Source: Fragosphaeria purpurea
Lineage: Eukaryota; Ascomycota; Sordariomycetes; Ophiostomatales; Ophiostomataceae
NCBI GenBank assembly: GCA_002778095.1
Contig: PCDL01000011.1
Location: forward strand, 4,712,001-4,776,000
Direction: 5' to 3'
Length of the DNA stretch: 64,000 nucleotides
Below are positions 23,330-34,181 of the stretch, one piece after another. The position numbers and the translations under genes were made by a program. Below the pieces are notes generated by a model that was not told the DNA's origin, searched no databases, and saw only the letters and a list, made by a program, of their open reading frames with translations. Position 1 is the stretch's first letter. Each line of letters opens with the position of its first letter.

Positions 23330-25483
23330 CGAACAATTCGACAAGCTGAGAAGCATAAGTGGGTCGACTTTCTTCCTTTTGAAGTTTTTGAATTTAATGG
23401 GATCTAGACGCATAGGGGTTTTTAGGGGTTTTTTGGTGTTCCGATTTTATGTGTTTTCCGCCAAGATAGACGTCCTTGTGCTTTAATTATCTAGGAGTAC
23501 AGGTACATAAAAATGAGCAGCATAGTTTATACAAGGTTTGGTTTGCACAAAGTAACACCCCCTTTCCCCCTTCGATTCAGTGCGCCTTGAGGCGCCAGGC
23601 GTCCTATTAAGGCTGTGAACGAACACCAAGCAATAAAAAAGGTGTGGGGCATTTGTGGATGCTGCCACAACGGACACCAATTGGTCTTCCCCCTTTTAAG
23701 CGCCAACTGTGTAAACGACGTCACGGCATCGTAGCGCAATCTGTAATCTTCTTGTTGGTCTTTACGAAGCACCCGCGAACCGCAGGCAGGAACGGTTGCT
23801 GTTACAAAATTCGAACAAATCAAGGTTCGTGTTGCTGGAAGTAGCCATATTGGGGCAGCATCAAGCATCAAGCCGGAAAAAAAAAACACATCGTGAGAAA
23901 TCCCCTTGAAAATTAGTGATCTTTGGGCTTGCACCGGCAGTGAGGCATGTAGTAGCTACTTTTTTTTGTTTTCGATGGGTAATTAGAACGACTGTTGTTG
24001 TGGCCAGAGCCTTACGCGTCTCTGCCTTTGAGTTGGCCAGCTACTAAAAGTAGCAGCTATCCTGCTTTGTATATTTACGTTGTCGTCTTTAAACACGTAT
24101 GAAGTAAATTGCCGTTAACGCTTCCCATGGTCCGACTCAGAATGGAAGGTGACGAAAGTTGCGGCGGTTAAGATGCCCACACTATTTGTTGAGTGGAAGA
24201 GGCAGTGGGGGAGAAAATTTTACAACCGCAGAAATCGCCCTATTTTTTTCCCCTTTTCCCCTTTTTCCCCCCTTTCCCCCTCTTTCTCGCCCTTTCTCGC
24301 CCTTTTATTTTTTTATTTTTTTTTATTTTTTTAGTCTTTTTTTTGTTACTTTTCCATGAGTCCTTTTTGCTTCGTTCCCAAACGCCCATTTTGTTCCGCC
24401 AGTATCATACAAATCCAACATGCGGTGTTTCAATCTCTTACAGGTATGGTTTTTGCAAAGACACGATGCGAGTGCGGTAATTACAAAGGGTTTCGTTTTT
24501 GGGGAAGGCGGCCAATATGTCACTCCATAAGCGCCCGAAATACTCTAGCATACGGCATTATCTGTCTACCGGCGCGTCCCGCAGAGAAGTGCCTGCCGGG
24601 ACGAAGTCGGCTATGTTACCCTTCCATGTCCCCTGCGTGCACTCCATACCACATACCGCGTATTCTTAGCTTTATCTGCAACGCAGCACGATCTAGTCAC
24701 TTCAATTTCCGTTCGTCACAGCAGAAGGCAGAAGGGCGTCTCCATACCGCTTTCTGACTGGCTGAGCCTGGTTCCCGCCGCTTCCTTGTCGTTGAAGCTC
24801 TTGAGTGCATCGACAATGACGGGCAATAGCGTGTGCCTACATTTTGACGCTCGTCTTTTTCTTAGCACTTCATTTTTATATTCGAATCACCACGCTCGAT
24901 CGTATGTTAAAATTTGTACTTGCCAAAGCATGATGGAAGATAGAGTGCCGCTGCGCAGAGACTTCCATGTCAATCTCGCGCCATGCCTTCGTAGCGACCT
25001 CCCACCATCACCACCATACCATTTATGGTACAAAGTTTACCCCGTTTCACAATTATAGAGATATTCCGCAGGAAAGGAATATCTTGTCGATTCTCTGCCC
25101 ATGATATAATCGCGTGCTGGCCCATGATATGCATATGGCTTCGTTCTTTTTTATTCATATATTCTGAAGCACAGTTTCGTTTCTTACTTTTTTTTCCATT
25201 GACTTTCTCACTTCGCCTTTAATTTTTCAAATTCACTTTCCTTTACCTTTACTTGCACCTGCATCTAATTTTATTTCTTTACACTCTCTTTTTAAAACTT
25301 CAAATTTGATTTTTAGAGCTTTGACGGGCAACTTGATGCCAAAATTCATCTATTTAACAAAGACGAAGTTTAAAACAAAAACAAAAACAAAAACAAGAAC
25401 AAAAACAAAAAAGAATCCTCCGCAAAACAACGGAGATTTCTACGGGAACTACAGCGAGGCGAGCAAACAACTGGCCACCAGCT
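23330..25483. other. Intergenic region upstream of the membrane-protein gene
   Basis: About 2.15 kb with no supported gene. It contains a pyrimidine-rich block at 24235-24360, and an A-rich (AAAAAC)n-type microsatellite at about 25372-25412 which probably lies in the 5' UTR of the gene starting at 25484. The longest open frames here have ordinary, feature-free translations and no splice partners. Confidence 0.55.
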
Positions 25484-27913
25484 ATGGCAAGTTTTGTGTT
25501 TGGATTTGCTAGACGTCTCGTTTTGCTTCTCGTGGCGTCTCTTCTCGCAATACACACGCAGCCGGCGTGGTCCATCCAAGTCAGCCCCAACTCACCTTGT
25601 GCCAGTCTGTGCATTGACAAAAGCACGCTCGACGCGTCGGACCCAAATTCGTCCAACACATACGGGGCTGATTTGAGTTGTGAGGATGCAGACTTTGCTA
25701 ATACAGAAGCGGGTCAAAAATGGGTGTCCTGCATGGAGTGCCTTCAGAACAGCACCTTTTCCCAGGGCACAGAAAGCGATCAAGGGTGGTTTTTCTGTAC
25801 GTATGAGATTGTGGTAGTTTTTTTCCTGTTTCCATTCTCTTCCCCGAACTGACAACGAATTCTCTTCAGACAACTTGCGCTATAACGTGGATTTTTGCGT
25901 CTTCGGCTATCCCAATGCATCTGGTGCTGCATCAAGCCCGTGCCAAACAGTCACAGCCTGTGGAGCGTTGCAACTCTCACTTTTTGACGGTATTCCCAGC
26001 ATGGGCAATAAAAGCGAGTTTGACTATTGTGCCGTGAACAACAGCGCCATGACGAGCTCATCGTATGGAAGTTGCTTGGATTGCATCGATGCCAGCGGAG
26101 ACACCAACATTGTTGCCAACTGTAAGCTCCCGACTTGAAAACCGAATTTTATCCCCCTCTCGTGTCTGCACCTAGACCGCATTGTGACTCACTGGCCCAA
26201 CCCCCTTTCACAGCTCTGATCGCATTAGAAGCAGGCTGTTTACAAAAGCCATCTCCCGATGAAGCCGTTGGCCTCAGTGGCTCGTTATTCTCGGCAACAA
26301 CTGTCCACATAGTGAGCCCCACGGCCAAGACCGGCGCCCCTGCATCTGGCGGAACACGCCACGTCACTCTCACAGCCATCGTCGTCATCGTCGTTGCAGT
26401 AGTGCTACTCTTTGCCGCCGTGGCTGGTTTTGTGTTTGTCTGCTACCGCAAGCACACAATGCATCGTCGACAAGCGGCCATCGACGCCCGCAGTACTGGG
26501 GCGCGGAGGGCGAACGACGGCAACAACGGCAACGGTAGAGGCGATAGTACCGGTCCAACAAACTGGAAATGCGATTACACGTCCGCTGGGTACATCACGT
26601 CGCCTCTCAGCTTCCAGTGCCGCGCCAACCGCACTAGTGCTGCCAGCGTAGAAAAGGTGGCAACGGCAACAGAAACGGAGAAAACGGGAGCAGCTGCTTA
26701 CGACCGAAGAATCAGCTCGATGCTTAGTCGCAGAAATGGTGACAGCACCAGCACCAGCAACAGCCTCTCTCTCACAGATCAACCGCAACAACAACAACAA
26801 CAGATATACCAGGGTCTGGCGAGAAAAAACCGCAAAGATCAACTCCCACACAATCACAGTAACGCAAACGTCCAGCAAATGCCGGCCATTGTTGAATCGC
26901 CATTACCGCCCTCAACATCCAGTGTATCTCTGCCCGCGGTCAGTTCACCCACCGGCACAGGCCCAATTGCAAACGAAGCACCCCAGCAACTCCATCAACT
27001 TAGAACATCTTTTGCCCGTTCGAGTTCAGCCCCTTACCATTACAGCACAACCACCATTGTTAGTCGCGGTTCACCAGTGTACAGCACGCCAACATCGGCC
27101 ACGGCTTTGCTGGCACTGTCTCCCGCAGCAGCCACCCCAGATTTGTCCCATCCCATCTCGGCACCTAGTTTACGGCTGCAGACACCTCCTACCACGGAAC
27201 ACGCACCGTATAATCCAGCGAATTACCCGGCACCGCGAGGGAGAAGTCTTAGTGCCCAGCAGCAGAACAGAAGCGGCTGCTATGATCCATTGTCGGCCGC
27301 GTCTACCACATCACAAAGCGCAGCTTTGTTGTGTGGGGGCAGCAGCAGGGCAGCAACGATGTCTCCTCGCGCCGATGTAAACAACAACCGCGTTGGTGAT
27401 ATACCAGGAGCCACCGAATCCCCGGGTCCGTGCAGCGTCAGTCTGACTTGTGCGGCTACGCTGACCGCTACCCAGCAACAACAGCAGCAACAACAAGAGC
27501 CTGCATCGGGGATTTTCAAACTCGGATTGGCTACTGTCGCGGCTCCGCCTCGTGCCCTAGACACAAAAAACGAGGAAGCCGGGGTGAGATTGCCTAGAAG
27601 AAAGGCGACGAACGCTTGTGGCGGTAGTGCCGGAGTCAGTAATGGTTCTGTGTCGGCGATGTCCGTTCTACAACCCGACACAGCTCTCCGTGACGCCAAC
27701 GATTCACACCGATTGTTGCTTGGCTTGGCCATTGTGGGTTGCTCCATGCATGCGCCGCCACCGATACAAACCCAAAGAATGGGCCAATTTCAAGAAAATA
27801 AAGCAATAAGCACCAGTAGCCAAGCGGGTACTGGTGACCGCAGCAGTCCATCTGGTACACTATCCATACAGGCGGAATTTCTTCCACCGCCGCCGCCGCC
27901 ACGGAGATGGTGA
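25484..27913 (+). CDS. Single-pass membrane protein with Cys-rich secreted ectodomain
   Basis: Three exons, join(25484..25796, 25870..26121, 26214..27913), encode 754 residues. Residues 1-31 form a signal peptide (basic start, LVLLLVASLLAIHTQPAWS). The ectodomain to about residue 235 carries many paired cysteines (CASLC, SCMECLQ, SCLDCID, C-TVTAC) and several N-glycosylation sequons. A single hydrophobic helix at about 238-266 (TLTAIVVIVVAVVLLFAAVAGFVFVCY) is followed by basic YRKHTMHRRQ, giving an outside-N, inside-C topology. The cytoplasmic ~480 residues are disordered, Ser/Pro/Thr-rich with two polyglutamine runs and a proline-rich end (PPPPPP). This layout recurs in fungal cell-surface proteins often labelled LPXTG-like, but I recognise no named orthologue. 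Donors GTACGT and GTAAGC and the CAG acceptors preserve frame, all introns being phase 1, which is typical of extracellular modules. Confidence 0.8.
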
Positions 27914-28615
27914 AGTATGGTGGTACCCACGTCAATATTGCTTTTTCGTTATCCATCCTATTCGCATTGTTTTTTTTTCTTCTCGCCCTCCCCTTGCGTT
28001 AAAATTTGGATTTGTCTTATGAAACACAAAAAAAAAAGTGTTCTGTAGTTATTTTATTTCTTCATGTGTGTAATAGTTGTTGCCATTTATCTATAGAATC
28101 AGCATGACTTTGTGCTACCATTATGCCGTTCGTACTGTCTTTTCTTAGTTGCACCTAGTTATTCAAGGATTTTGCAAGCACGTTAGTTTCTTCTAGTCAT
28201 TATAGACCCTGCTACCTAAACTTTCAAACTCGGACAAAAAGAGCTTTGGTTAAAGACCATCGTACTCTAGAGAGAGCCTGACTCGTTGGGTTATACTATT
28301 ACAGTGTCCAGGGTTCACTCTGCCGACCTAAAGCAACTACTTTGTACAGAAACGAGATAGTTTATATTGTATACCTTTTTTTCCGTTTTCTTATTTTTAC
28401 AGATGTTTTCGTCGATCACATTGTACAGCGTATGCGTGTAGAAATTCCATACAGCGTGCGCGCAAAAAGGGAATACAAAAAGGAAATCAAAACAAAAGCC
28501 AAACCAAAAACCCTCACCCAAGTAACAATGGAAGAGAGCAAGCCTTGTGGCAGAAAGCAAAACTTCCAAGCGAACTTGTAGGACGCAATCTATCACCCTG
28601 CCCCCCCCCCCCCGG
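27914..28615. other. Convergent intergenic region, membrane protein / SAC3
   Basis: 702 bases between two 3' ends. A 13-C run at 28601-28613 sits almost against the SAC3 stop codon (28616), so the SAC3 3' UTR begins with a poly-G stretch. No gene is seen. Confidence 0.65.
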
Positions 28616-31600
28616 TTATTGGTCCCAGATTGTTGCACCGTTTTCCATCAGTTTTGTCTGCTCAACAAACCAATTCCTGCCCTGATCCATGGCATCTGCC
28701 GTCTCACGCATTTCCTGAATCACGCGTTCCGTCTCATCCAACTGATCTTGCTGCTGTTCCGGCCTCTGTGACAATTGCAGCTCCCGCGTTTTTGCTTTTT
28801 TCACGCCTAGAGGCGAGGTGACAGCACCGGCCGCGCGTCCATCGCGTCTACTCTCATCACTGTAGCGGTGCTGGCTGGCGTAGCTACTACCAGAAAATAA
28901 TCTTTTTCGCGACAATAGCACTCCATTGGAGGAGCCAAGTATTGACATCTGCCGCTCCTCTCCTAGACATTCCTCGCTGTCATCACCGGCGTTTGCTGCC
29001 AGCCCCGGCGGCGTGTTGTCAGGATGGTCATTCTCACTATCGTGCGATTTTGGTCCAGGGGGTGGCAGCCCATAGCTACCTACACCAGAAAACCGCTTGC
29101 CGTTTTGCAGCATCGGTAATGCTAGCGATTCGTGTAAGAACTGCTTGTTAGGCATTTGCACAAGGCCCATTGCTCGCAAACGCCAGTAGCCGGACCTCAT
29201 ATTGGACATATTTTGACTTCCTGCGGCGCTCGCCGAAACCGATGACAGTGAAGGACTACTGGCCCGCCAAAGGTCGTCGTCTTTGACAAAAATATGGCCG
29301 CCCGTCGAGCCCACCGCCTGGTTACCTGGCGATGACAATTGCTTGTTGCTGTACCGCATAAAATTCGTCATCCCTTCATGCGCTGCGTTCGCTTTGTCCG
29401 TATTCGGTTTCGGTGATACACGGGTAAAGATGCCGTGCAGGCGGCCTTTGCTTCGCATAGAACGTCGATAATATGCAACCTTAGGACTGTCTGGGCTGTG
29501 GCTGCTTCGCAGACTGCTGTGTAAGCCATCGCCGTCAACGCTCTCTTTAGCAGCACTACCAAACGTGGACCTTTCCCGCTTGGTGTTGATGAATGCTTCG
29601 CTGGTGAAGAAATCCTTAGTGCGGGAAGCAGTTCTCGTCATGTCCTGTTTCGAAGACTGCCGAACGGGTAGGCGCTTTTGCTGTCGTTGGGCTCTTTGTT
29701 CCTGTTCTCGCTTTTTGTTTAGAATGGGTTGCGCATCAGAAGATGGAGATGCATCTTCTTGAACAACCAGCGCAGTCGAGCCGTCCTCGTGTCGAGCGCC
29801 GCACAGAACTCCGGTGGCGAAAAGATTACCTGCCATGGCTGTGGTTTCCTTATTGTCGGAATCTTGGTTTTTTGAAAGAGGCACCGTTAACTTCTCACTG
29901 GCTGCAGAACTTTTTTGCCTTCTGGAAGTGACACTGAAATCGCCATAGTAGCCGAGTTCCTCTAAAAACTTGACTTCCTTGCTGGTCATCGGACGCGCTT
30001 CTGCTGCCTTTTCGTGTTCCTCGGCGGTCGTTTTATCTGCCGCTAGTCGTTGCTCATTCCGTCTGGCGGACCGGTAAGCTCGCATTTCGTCTCGAGCTTG
30101 TCTAGCACGACGATCAAGCGCCCGCTCGCGAGCAACGTGCTGCCATCGGTAGAAAAACTTGACTCTGAGATTATATGCTTTGAAACTCCGCGCTTCTGCC
30201 CACGATTGCTGATCCTCTTCGCGCTGCTGACGTTCTACTTTTTCACCCACAAATAGGTTCAGGGTCTGCGTAACGAGATGTTGGACCAATGCAACACGAA
30301 ACTCGTCTAGGATCCCGCCGTCTCCCAAAGTAAACCATTTGTTAAAATTATCCATGCGGCTGACTTTGGCAGTTGTTCTAGCAGCTACTTTCGGCGCTAC
30401 TTTTTGAAAAACCGGCCCTTGTAACCTCTGTGGTGATGCCATTGAGCTTGTAGTTGTCTCGTCTCCTGTTGATGCATGCTTCTGCTTCTTCGACACTTCT
30501 GTTTCTTCCCTTTTTTCTACAGTAGATGCAGAGGTAAGATCAAGGGTATGGCTTTCTTGAGCTCCAGTCTCGCTTGAGGCATTCCTTGAGAATATCTCAG
30601 GCGTGGAAGACGTTGTACTCGCCGTTGGTGCAAGTAAAGATGAGGACGACGTCCTTGCCGTGAGGTGTGATGATGGGTCGGATTCCTTTGTTTTTTGTGA
30701 AGACGTCAGCCTGGTATGCGATGCTGCAGGATGACCAAAAATATCCGACGTCTTGTCTTTTGCAAGTTGTAATCCTTTGCTTGCCGTTAGGGCGAAGTCG
30801 GGAGTCGGCAAAATATTTGGTACGGTAGACGGTGAACTGGTGACCGACGAGAACGGACGGAAAATATCGTCAACGGAAGCGGAAGAAGGTTGAGCCTCGA
30901 TGTTGAACGAGTGTTTTGGGACCAATGACGCTGCAGCCACGCTTGCTTGGTTTTGTTTTACTGGCGTAACTTGATCGCTGTTTGACACGGATGGAGACGG
31001 TGTTGAGAACGTCGCCGAAGATTTGACTGGAGCAGCAAAGTTTGAAGAAGTGGAAGCGAAAGGGAAAGGGGAAAAGGGTGTCGTGTAAGCATCCAGCCTC
31101 TCAGCAGCATCCGGAATGTCCGAGGTGGCGTTGGTGGTCTCCCCTAACGCTTTTTTCACACGATTGTCGTCCCTGATACCGAAATGCGCCTCAGTAGGTG
31201 TCGTTTGGTCGACGAATATGCTCCTGTTTGCGTTATCTTTCTGTGAGAGACTTAGCGTCGTAGTATCTTCGAACACCGTGGTGCGAATGACTTCCGGTAG
31301 TTGGCGGTTGCCGCGCTTGCGCTCCACCAAACTCCACGAAAAAGACTGTCTAACTGTGGGAACACTGGTGATATGAGCTGTTCTTTCGAGTACCAGATAG
31401 GCATCCGCTGTATTGTTGGATGAGAACTCAAGGCCATGCTGCGTAGCAAATTCAAAAGCTTCCTTGTCTGTGTCAAAGCGAAGCATGGCATTGAGAACTG
31501 CCACCGTCAAATCCCTGGGGCTGTCTCTGATTCGCGAGTATGCTCTAGTCACGTTTCGCAATATGCCGCGGCGGACATGCACGAAATGGATTTCTGCGAA

Positions 31601-33628
31601 GCACGCCATTGTGTAAGAAACCTTAGAGGTCTCGACAATACGGAAAAAGCTAGAGAATGCGCCCAAGGATGTTGTGGTAGGTATGCTTGGTTTGATGGGA
31701 CCGCGCCAATCCCACACACTCTGCATGGCTTGAACTAGAGTCAACGCCGTCTGAACGTCGTCCGAATCGTGCCAAAATCTAGTGCCCCACTCGGAAACTT
31801 TATTCTGGAAATCCGGATCGTGCGCGTTAAGCAGAATAAAGTACGCGCGAAACTCCGCTTCGTTTTCACACGTCACCTCCTTTTCCTTGCAGTCGTCGTA
31901 GGCTTGCATGAGTGACAGAAGAGCTTTTCCCAGCTGTTCTCTCTCCTGCTGTTCTGAAAAGTCTTCCGCCGCGAAGCCTTTTTGCGACAGCAGATGCAAA
32001 GCAGTTGCATGGAAGCGTGTTATGTTCTCGAGGCAATAGACTTGATTTAACATCTCTTCATCGGACATAGTCGAGTGAAACACAAAATCTCGGCGAATAG
32101 CCCGGGTCCGATCCCAAAGAAAATTGTGCATCGATGGAAGATGACTGTCGTCACCCAAAAGAGTATCGATCAAGTAGTTTAGTGTTCGCTTTAGTGATGT
32201 TACCGAGCGAACATCCATGGGCAAGGGTGCTTCCTGTCCAGCAGCCGAACGAGCCAGTGCTTTGACCATGAGTCGCGGGAAAGGCCACATTGTACCATCT
32301 GCTCCCTCTGTTTTCTCTGGCATCTTAACATCGTACTGCACGATGCGGCTGATCTTCTCAAACTCAGGACACATGTCTTCACATATTCCCTTAAAGTCGA
32401 TAGCCTCATCCAGACGTTTTCGAACTTCAGGATTGTCGATAAGACCGGCTTTTATCAGTGATGCCCGGACTTTGTCGCGGTACTTTTTGTAACTTTCTCG
32501 GAAACTCTCCATAGCGCTGCGATTATCAGGGTTACCAGGCTCTTTAGGCCACGGTGGGGGTTTGAGTTTGTCTTTCTGGAGCTGAGCATGAATTCTCTGG
32601 GCGTATTCACTTTGTGACTCATTTATGCCATTCAATGACGGCTGGCTCGGAAACCATGACGTTGTCGGTGTTGACTGGCGGGGCTTCGAAAAAGGTGTGC
32701 TTGAAGCGCTGCTTATACAATTGGCTCCCTTCATCGTCTCACTTGCCGTCGATTTCTCGGGCTGGACATCTGTGCTTGATTCCTTTTTGAACGTAATCAC
32801 CTGCTTCTCAGATGCGTGTTCCTGTGGTTTGAACGGGTTTCGTGGTTGGAGATTCGATTTTTCGGGGCTTATAGGGAGCGCCACAGAGGGTAGAAACGGA
32901 GGTGTAGCAGTGGCAGATGCGAATCCGGGCCTGGTAAACGCTTCCAACTGTTTTTCGGAAGGGAAAGATGGAGAATTAATGGCAGAAGCATAGATGCCGT
33001 TGGGCCCCCGAGAGGTCCCACTAATAGCATCTTCACTTATAGCGTCGCCAGAACCCGTACCTACATGAGTAGGATTCTGCTGCTGTAGTGCCGACGGCGT
33101 TGACGTTGTTTGCAAAAAGGGATTTGTGCTTGAGAATTTTGGAAACGCCGTTTCTCCTGACAAAAAAGAGGGCTGCGCTTGGTGTGACTGCTTGGCGGTT
33201 TTTGCAAATGGGTTGCTTGCCGGCTGTTGAGCTGATATCGGGACATTCCGTTTTAGTGCGGAAAACGGCGAGGAAGCGGCATCCGTCGGGGGACTACTCT
33301 TAGTTTGGAAGGGGTTGACTGGTTGCCCATCCTCCTTAGTATCTAGCGAGCCAGCGTTAGGAGTAATCGATGTCTTCGCGATGCTCTGCTTTGTCGTCGG
33401 CGCCGTTCCGAAGACTGGTTGGTCGAGGTTTTTGGTAATAAAAGGCTTAGATAGAGCCGGAGCAGTCGAGAAAATTTGTTTTTGTTTTTCTTGCCGCATC
33501 TTTTGTTGGTGTTGAAAGGCGGCAGCAAACGGATTGTTTGTTCTAGGAGATGTGTGCGGATCTGAGTTTGACGTTGAGGGACCGGAGCTGGTAAGTATTG
33601 TATCCCTGGTCACATTTGACTTTTTCAA
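28616..33628 (-). CDS. SAC3: SAC3/GANP-family mRNA export scaffold (TREX-2)
   Basis: A single frame of about 1,670 codons. Sac3 anchors the TREX-2 complex (Thp1, Sem1, Sus1, Cdc31) at the nuclear pore basket and links transcription to mRNA export. The first ~380 residues are low-complexity with repeated NPF (PFAKTA, NPFAAAF, NPFQTK), suiting nucleoporin/Mex67 contact. The SAC3/GANP domain starts near residue 418 at CEDMCPEFEKISR and runs to about 740. A helix near 1120-1170 (LNLFVGEKVERQQ ... FYRWQHVARERA) looks like the Cdc31/Sus1-binding CID segment. The rest is disordered and charged. The 5' end is unresolved: the frame is open upstream to 33799 with no ATG, the codon at 33628 is TTG, and the first in-frame ATG lies 43 codons further in. 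A spliced upstream exon is likely; candidate acceptors occur near 33635 and 33590. It is longer than yeast Sac3 (1,301). Confidence 0.9.
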   Translation of the reverse strand: MKKSNVTRDTILTSSGPSTSNSDPHTSPRTNNPFAAAFQHQQKMRQEKQKQIFSTAPALSKPFITKNLDQPVFGTAPTTKQSIAKTSITPNAGSLDTKEDGQPVNPFQTKSSPPTDAASSPFSALKRNVPISAQQPASNPFAKTAKQSHQAQPSFLSGETAFPKFSSTNPFLQTTSTPSALQQQNPTHVGTGSGDAISEDAISGTSRGPNGIYASAINSPSFPSEKQLEAFTRPGFASATATPPFLPSVALPISPEKSNLQPRNPFKPQEHASEKQVITFKKESSTDVQPEKSTASETMKGANCISSASSTPFSKPRQSTPTTSWFPSQPSLNGINESQSEYAQRIHAQLQKDKLKPPPWPKEPGNPDNRSAMESFRESYKKYRDKVRASLIKAGLIDNPEVRKRLDEAIDFKGICEDMCPEFEKISRIVQYDVKMPEKTEGADGTMWPFPRLMVKALARSAAGQEAPLPMDVRSVTSLKRTLNYLIDTLLGDDSHLPSMHNFLWDRTRAIRRDFVFHSTMSDEEMLNQVYCLENITRFHATALHLLSQKGFAAEDFSEQQEREQLGKALLSLMQAYDDCKEKEVTCENEAEFRAYFILLNAHDPDFQNKVSEWGTRFWHDSDDVQTALTLVQAMQSVWDWRGPIKPSIPTTTSLGAFSSFFRIVETSKVSYTMACFAEIHFVHVRRGILRNVTRAYSRIRDSPRDLTVAVLNAMLRFDTDKEAFEFATQHGLEFSSNNTADAYLVLERTAHITSVPTVRQSFSWSLVERKRGNRQLPEVIRTTVFEDTTTLSLSQKDNANRSIFVDQTTPTEAHFGIRDDNRVKKALGETTNATSDIPDAAERLDAYTTPFSPFPFASTSSNFAAPVKSSATFSTPSPSVSNSDQVTPVKQNQASVAAASLVPKHSFNIEAQPSSASVDDIFRPFSSVTSSPSTVPNILPTPDFALTASKGLQLAKDKTSDIFGHPAASHTRLTSSQKTKESDPSSHLTARTSSSSLLAPTASTTSSTPEIFSRNASSETGAQESHTLDLTSASTVEKREETEVSKKQKHASTGDETTTSSMASPQRLQGPVFQKVAPKVAARTTAKVSRMDNFNKWFTLGDGGILDEFRVALVQHLVTQTLNLFVGEKVERQQREEDQQSWAEARSFKAYNLRVKFFYRWQHVARERALDRRARQARDEMRAYRSARRNEQRLAADKTTAEEHEKAAEARPMTSKEVKFLEELGYYGDFSVTSRRQKSSAASEKLTVPLSKNQDSDNKETTAMAGNLFATGVLCGARHEDGSTALVVQEDASPSSDAQPILNKKREQEQRAQRQQKRLPVRQSSKQDMTRTASRTKDFFTSEAFINTKRERSTFGSAAKESVDGDGLHSSLRSSHSPDSPKVAYYRRSMRSKGRLHGIFTRVSPKPNTDKANAAHEGMTNFMRYSNKQLSSPGNQAVGSTGGHIFVKDDDLWRASSPSLSSVSASAAGSQNMSNMRSGYWRLRAMGLVQMPNKQFLHESLALPMLQNGKRFSGVGSYGLPPPGPKSHDSENDHPDNTPPGLAANAGDDSEECLGEERQMSILGSSNGVLLSRKRLFSGSSYASQHRYSDESRRDGRAAGAVTSPLGVKKAKTRELQLSQRPEQQQDQLDETERVIQEMRETADAMDQGRNWFVEQTKLMENGATIWDQ

Positions 33629-33687
33629 GGCTGAATCTATATGTCGAATAGTCAGTAGCCGACTTTTTTTTTCAAAAAAAGGGCCTC

Positions 33688-34181
33688 CTACAGCAGCCTT
33701 CGCGCGGAAAACTGCGGGCAGTTGTGAAATAAGTGATAGAAAATGTGCTTCTGGTGCTTCTGGTAGTTGCTTGTGCCGTATCCCGAGTCCGTCCGGTCAA
33801 ACGGCTCCCTGAGTTTCTCCTCTTTGAGAAGCGCGAAGCTGGCGTCCAATCCCCAATTCTGTGCGAGTTGCGGCGCCATGTGATTCACCCGAGCATACAT
33901 GTTTGTCGCTTCCTCTGCTTCGACAGCCCTTCTCCCGACTCGATTAATGGCTGGCTGTGTCGCTCTCATTTCTATAGAGATATTTTTGCACTGGTTGCTG
34001 GCGACGGGAAATGTGGCGGATCCAATATGATAGAGGTGTAGCCAAAGACGTCCACACATATTTTAAGAGGCCCAATGGCCGTCGCCGAGGGCGGAGTGTG
34101 AGTTTGCTCGAAAACATCTTCTAGGCGGAATGGTCCGCGCCATTCAAACGTTGAACTGTCGGTCATAGGAAAGGTCGCAGT
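33688..34181 (-). CDS. Possible small hypothetical gene, model uncertain
   Basis: Two overlapping minus-strand frames look more protein-like than chance. One starts at 34181 and contains FEWRGPFRLEDVFEQTH. The other runs 34059-33688 and contains AVEAEEATNMYARVNHMA and NWGLDASFALLKEEKLREP. They may be exons of one gene of 100-150 residues, but I could not find a splice joining them in frame, and an additional upstream exon may exist (ATG at 34668 opens AFSGSTPNGDIPEGPSLGLF). The 3' part overlaps the open extension of SAC3 in another frame. Alternatively some of this is SAC3 leader. I recognise no family. Confidence 0.25.

Noticed and set aside
24356..25058. Open frames of 90-133 codons upstream of the membrane-protein gene
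   Set aside because: No recognisable domain, ordinary non-coding codon usage and no splice continuation.
25372..25412. AAAAAC repeats as a possible CRISPR-like or regulatory array
   Set aside because: Simple microsatellite without spacers; probably in a 5' UTR.
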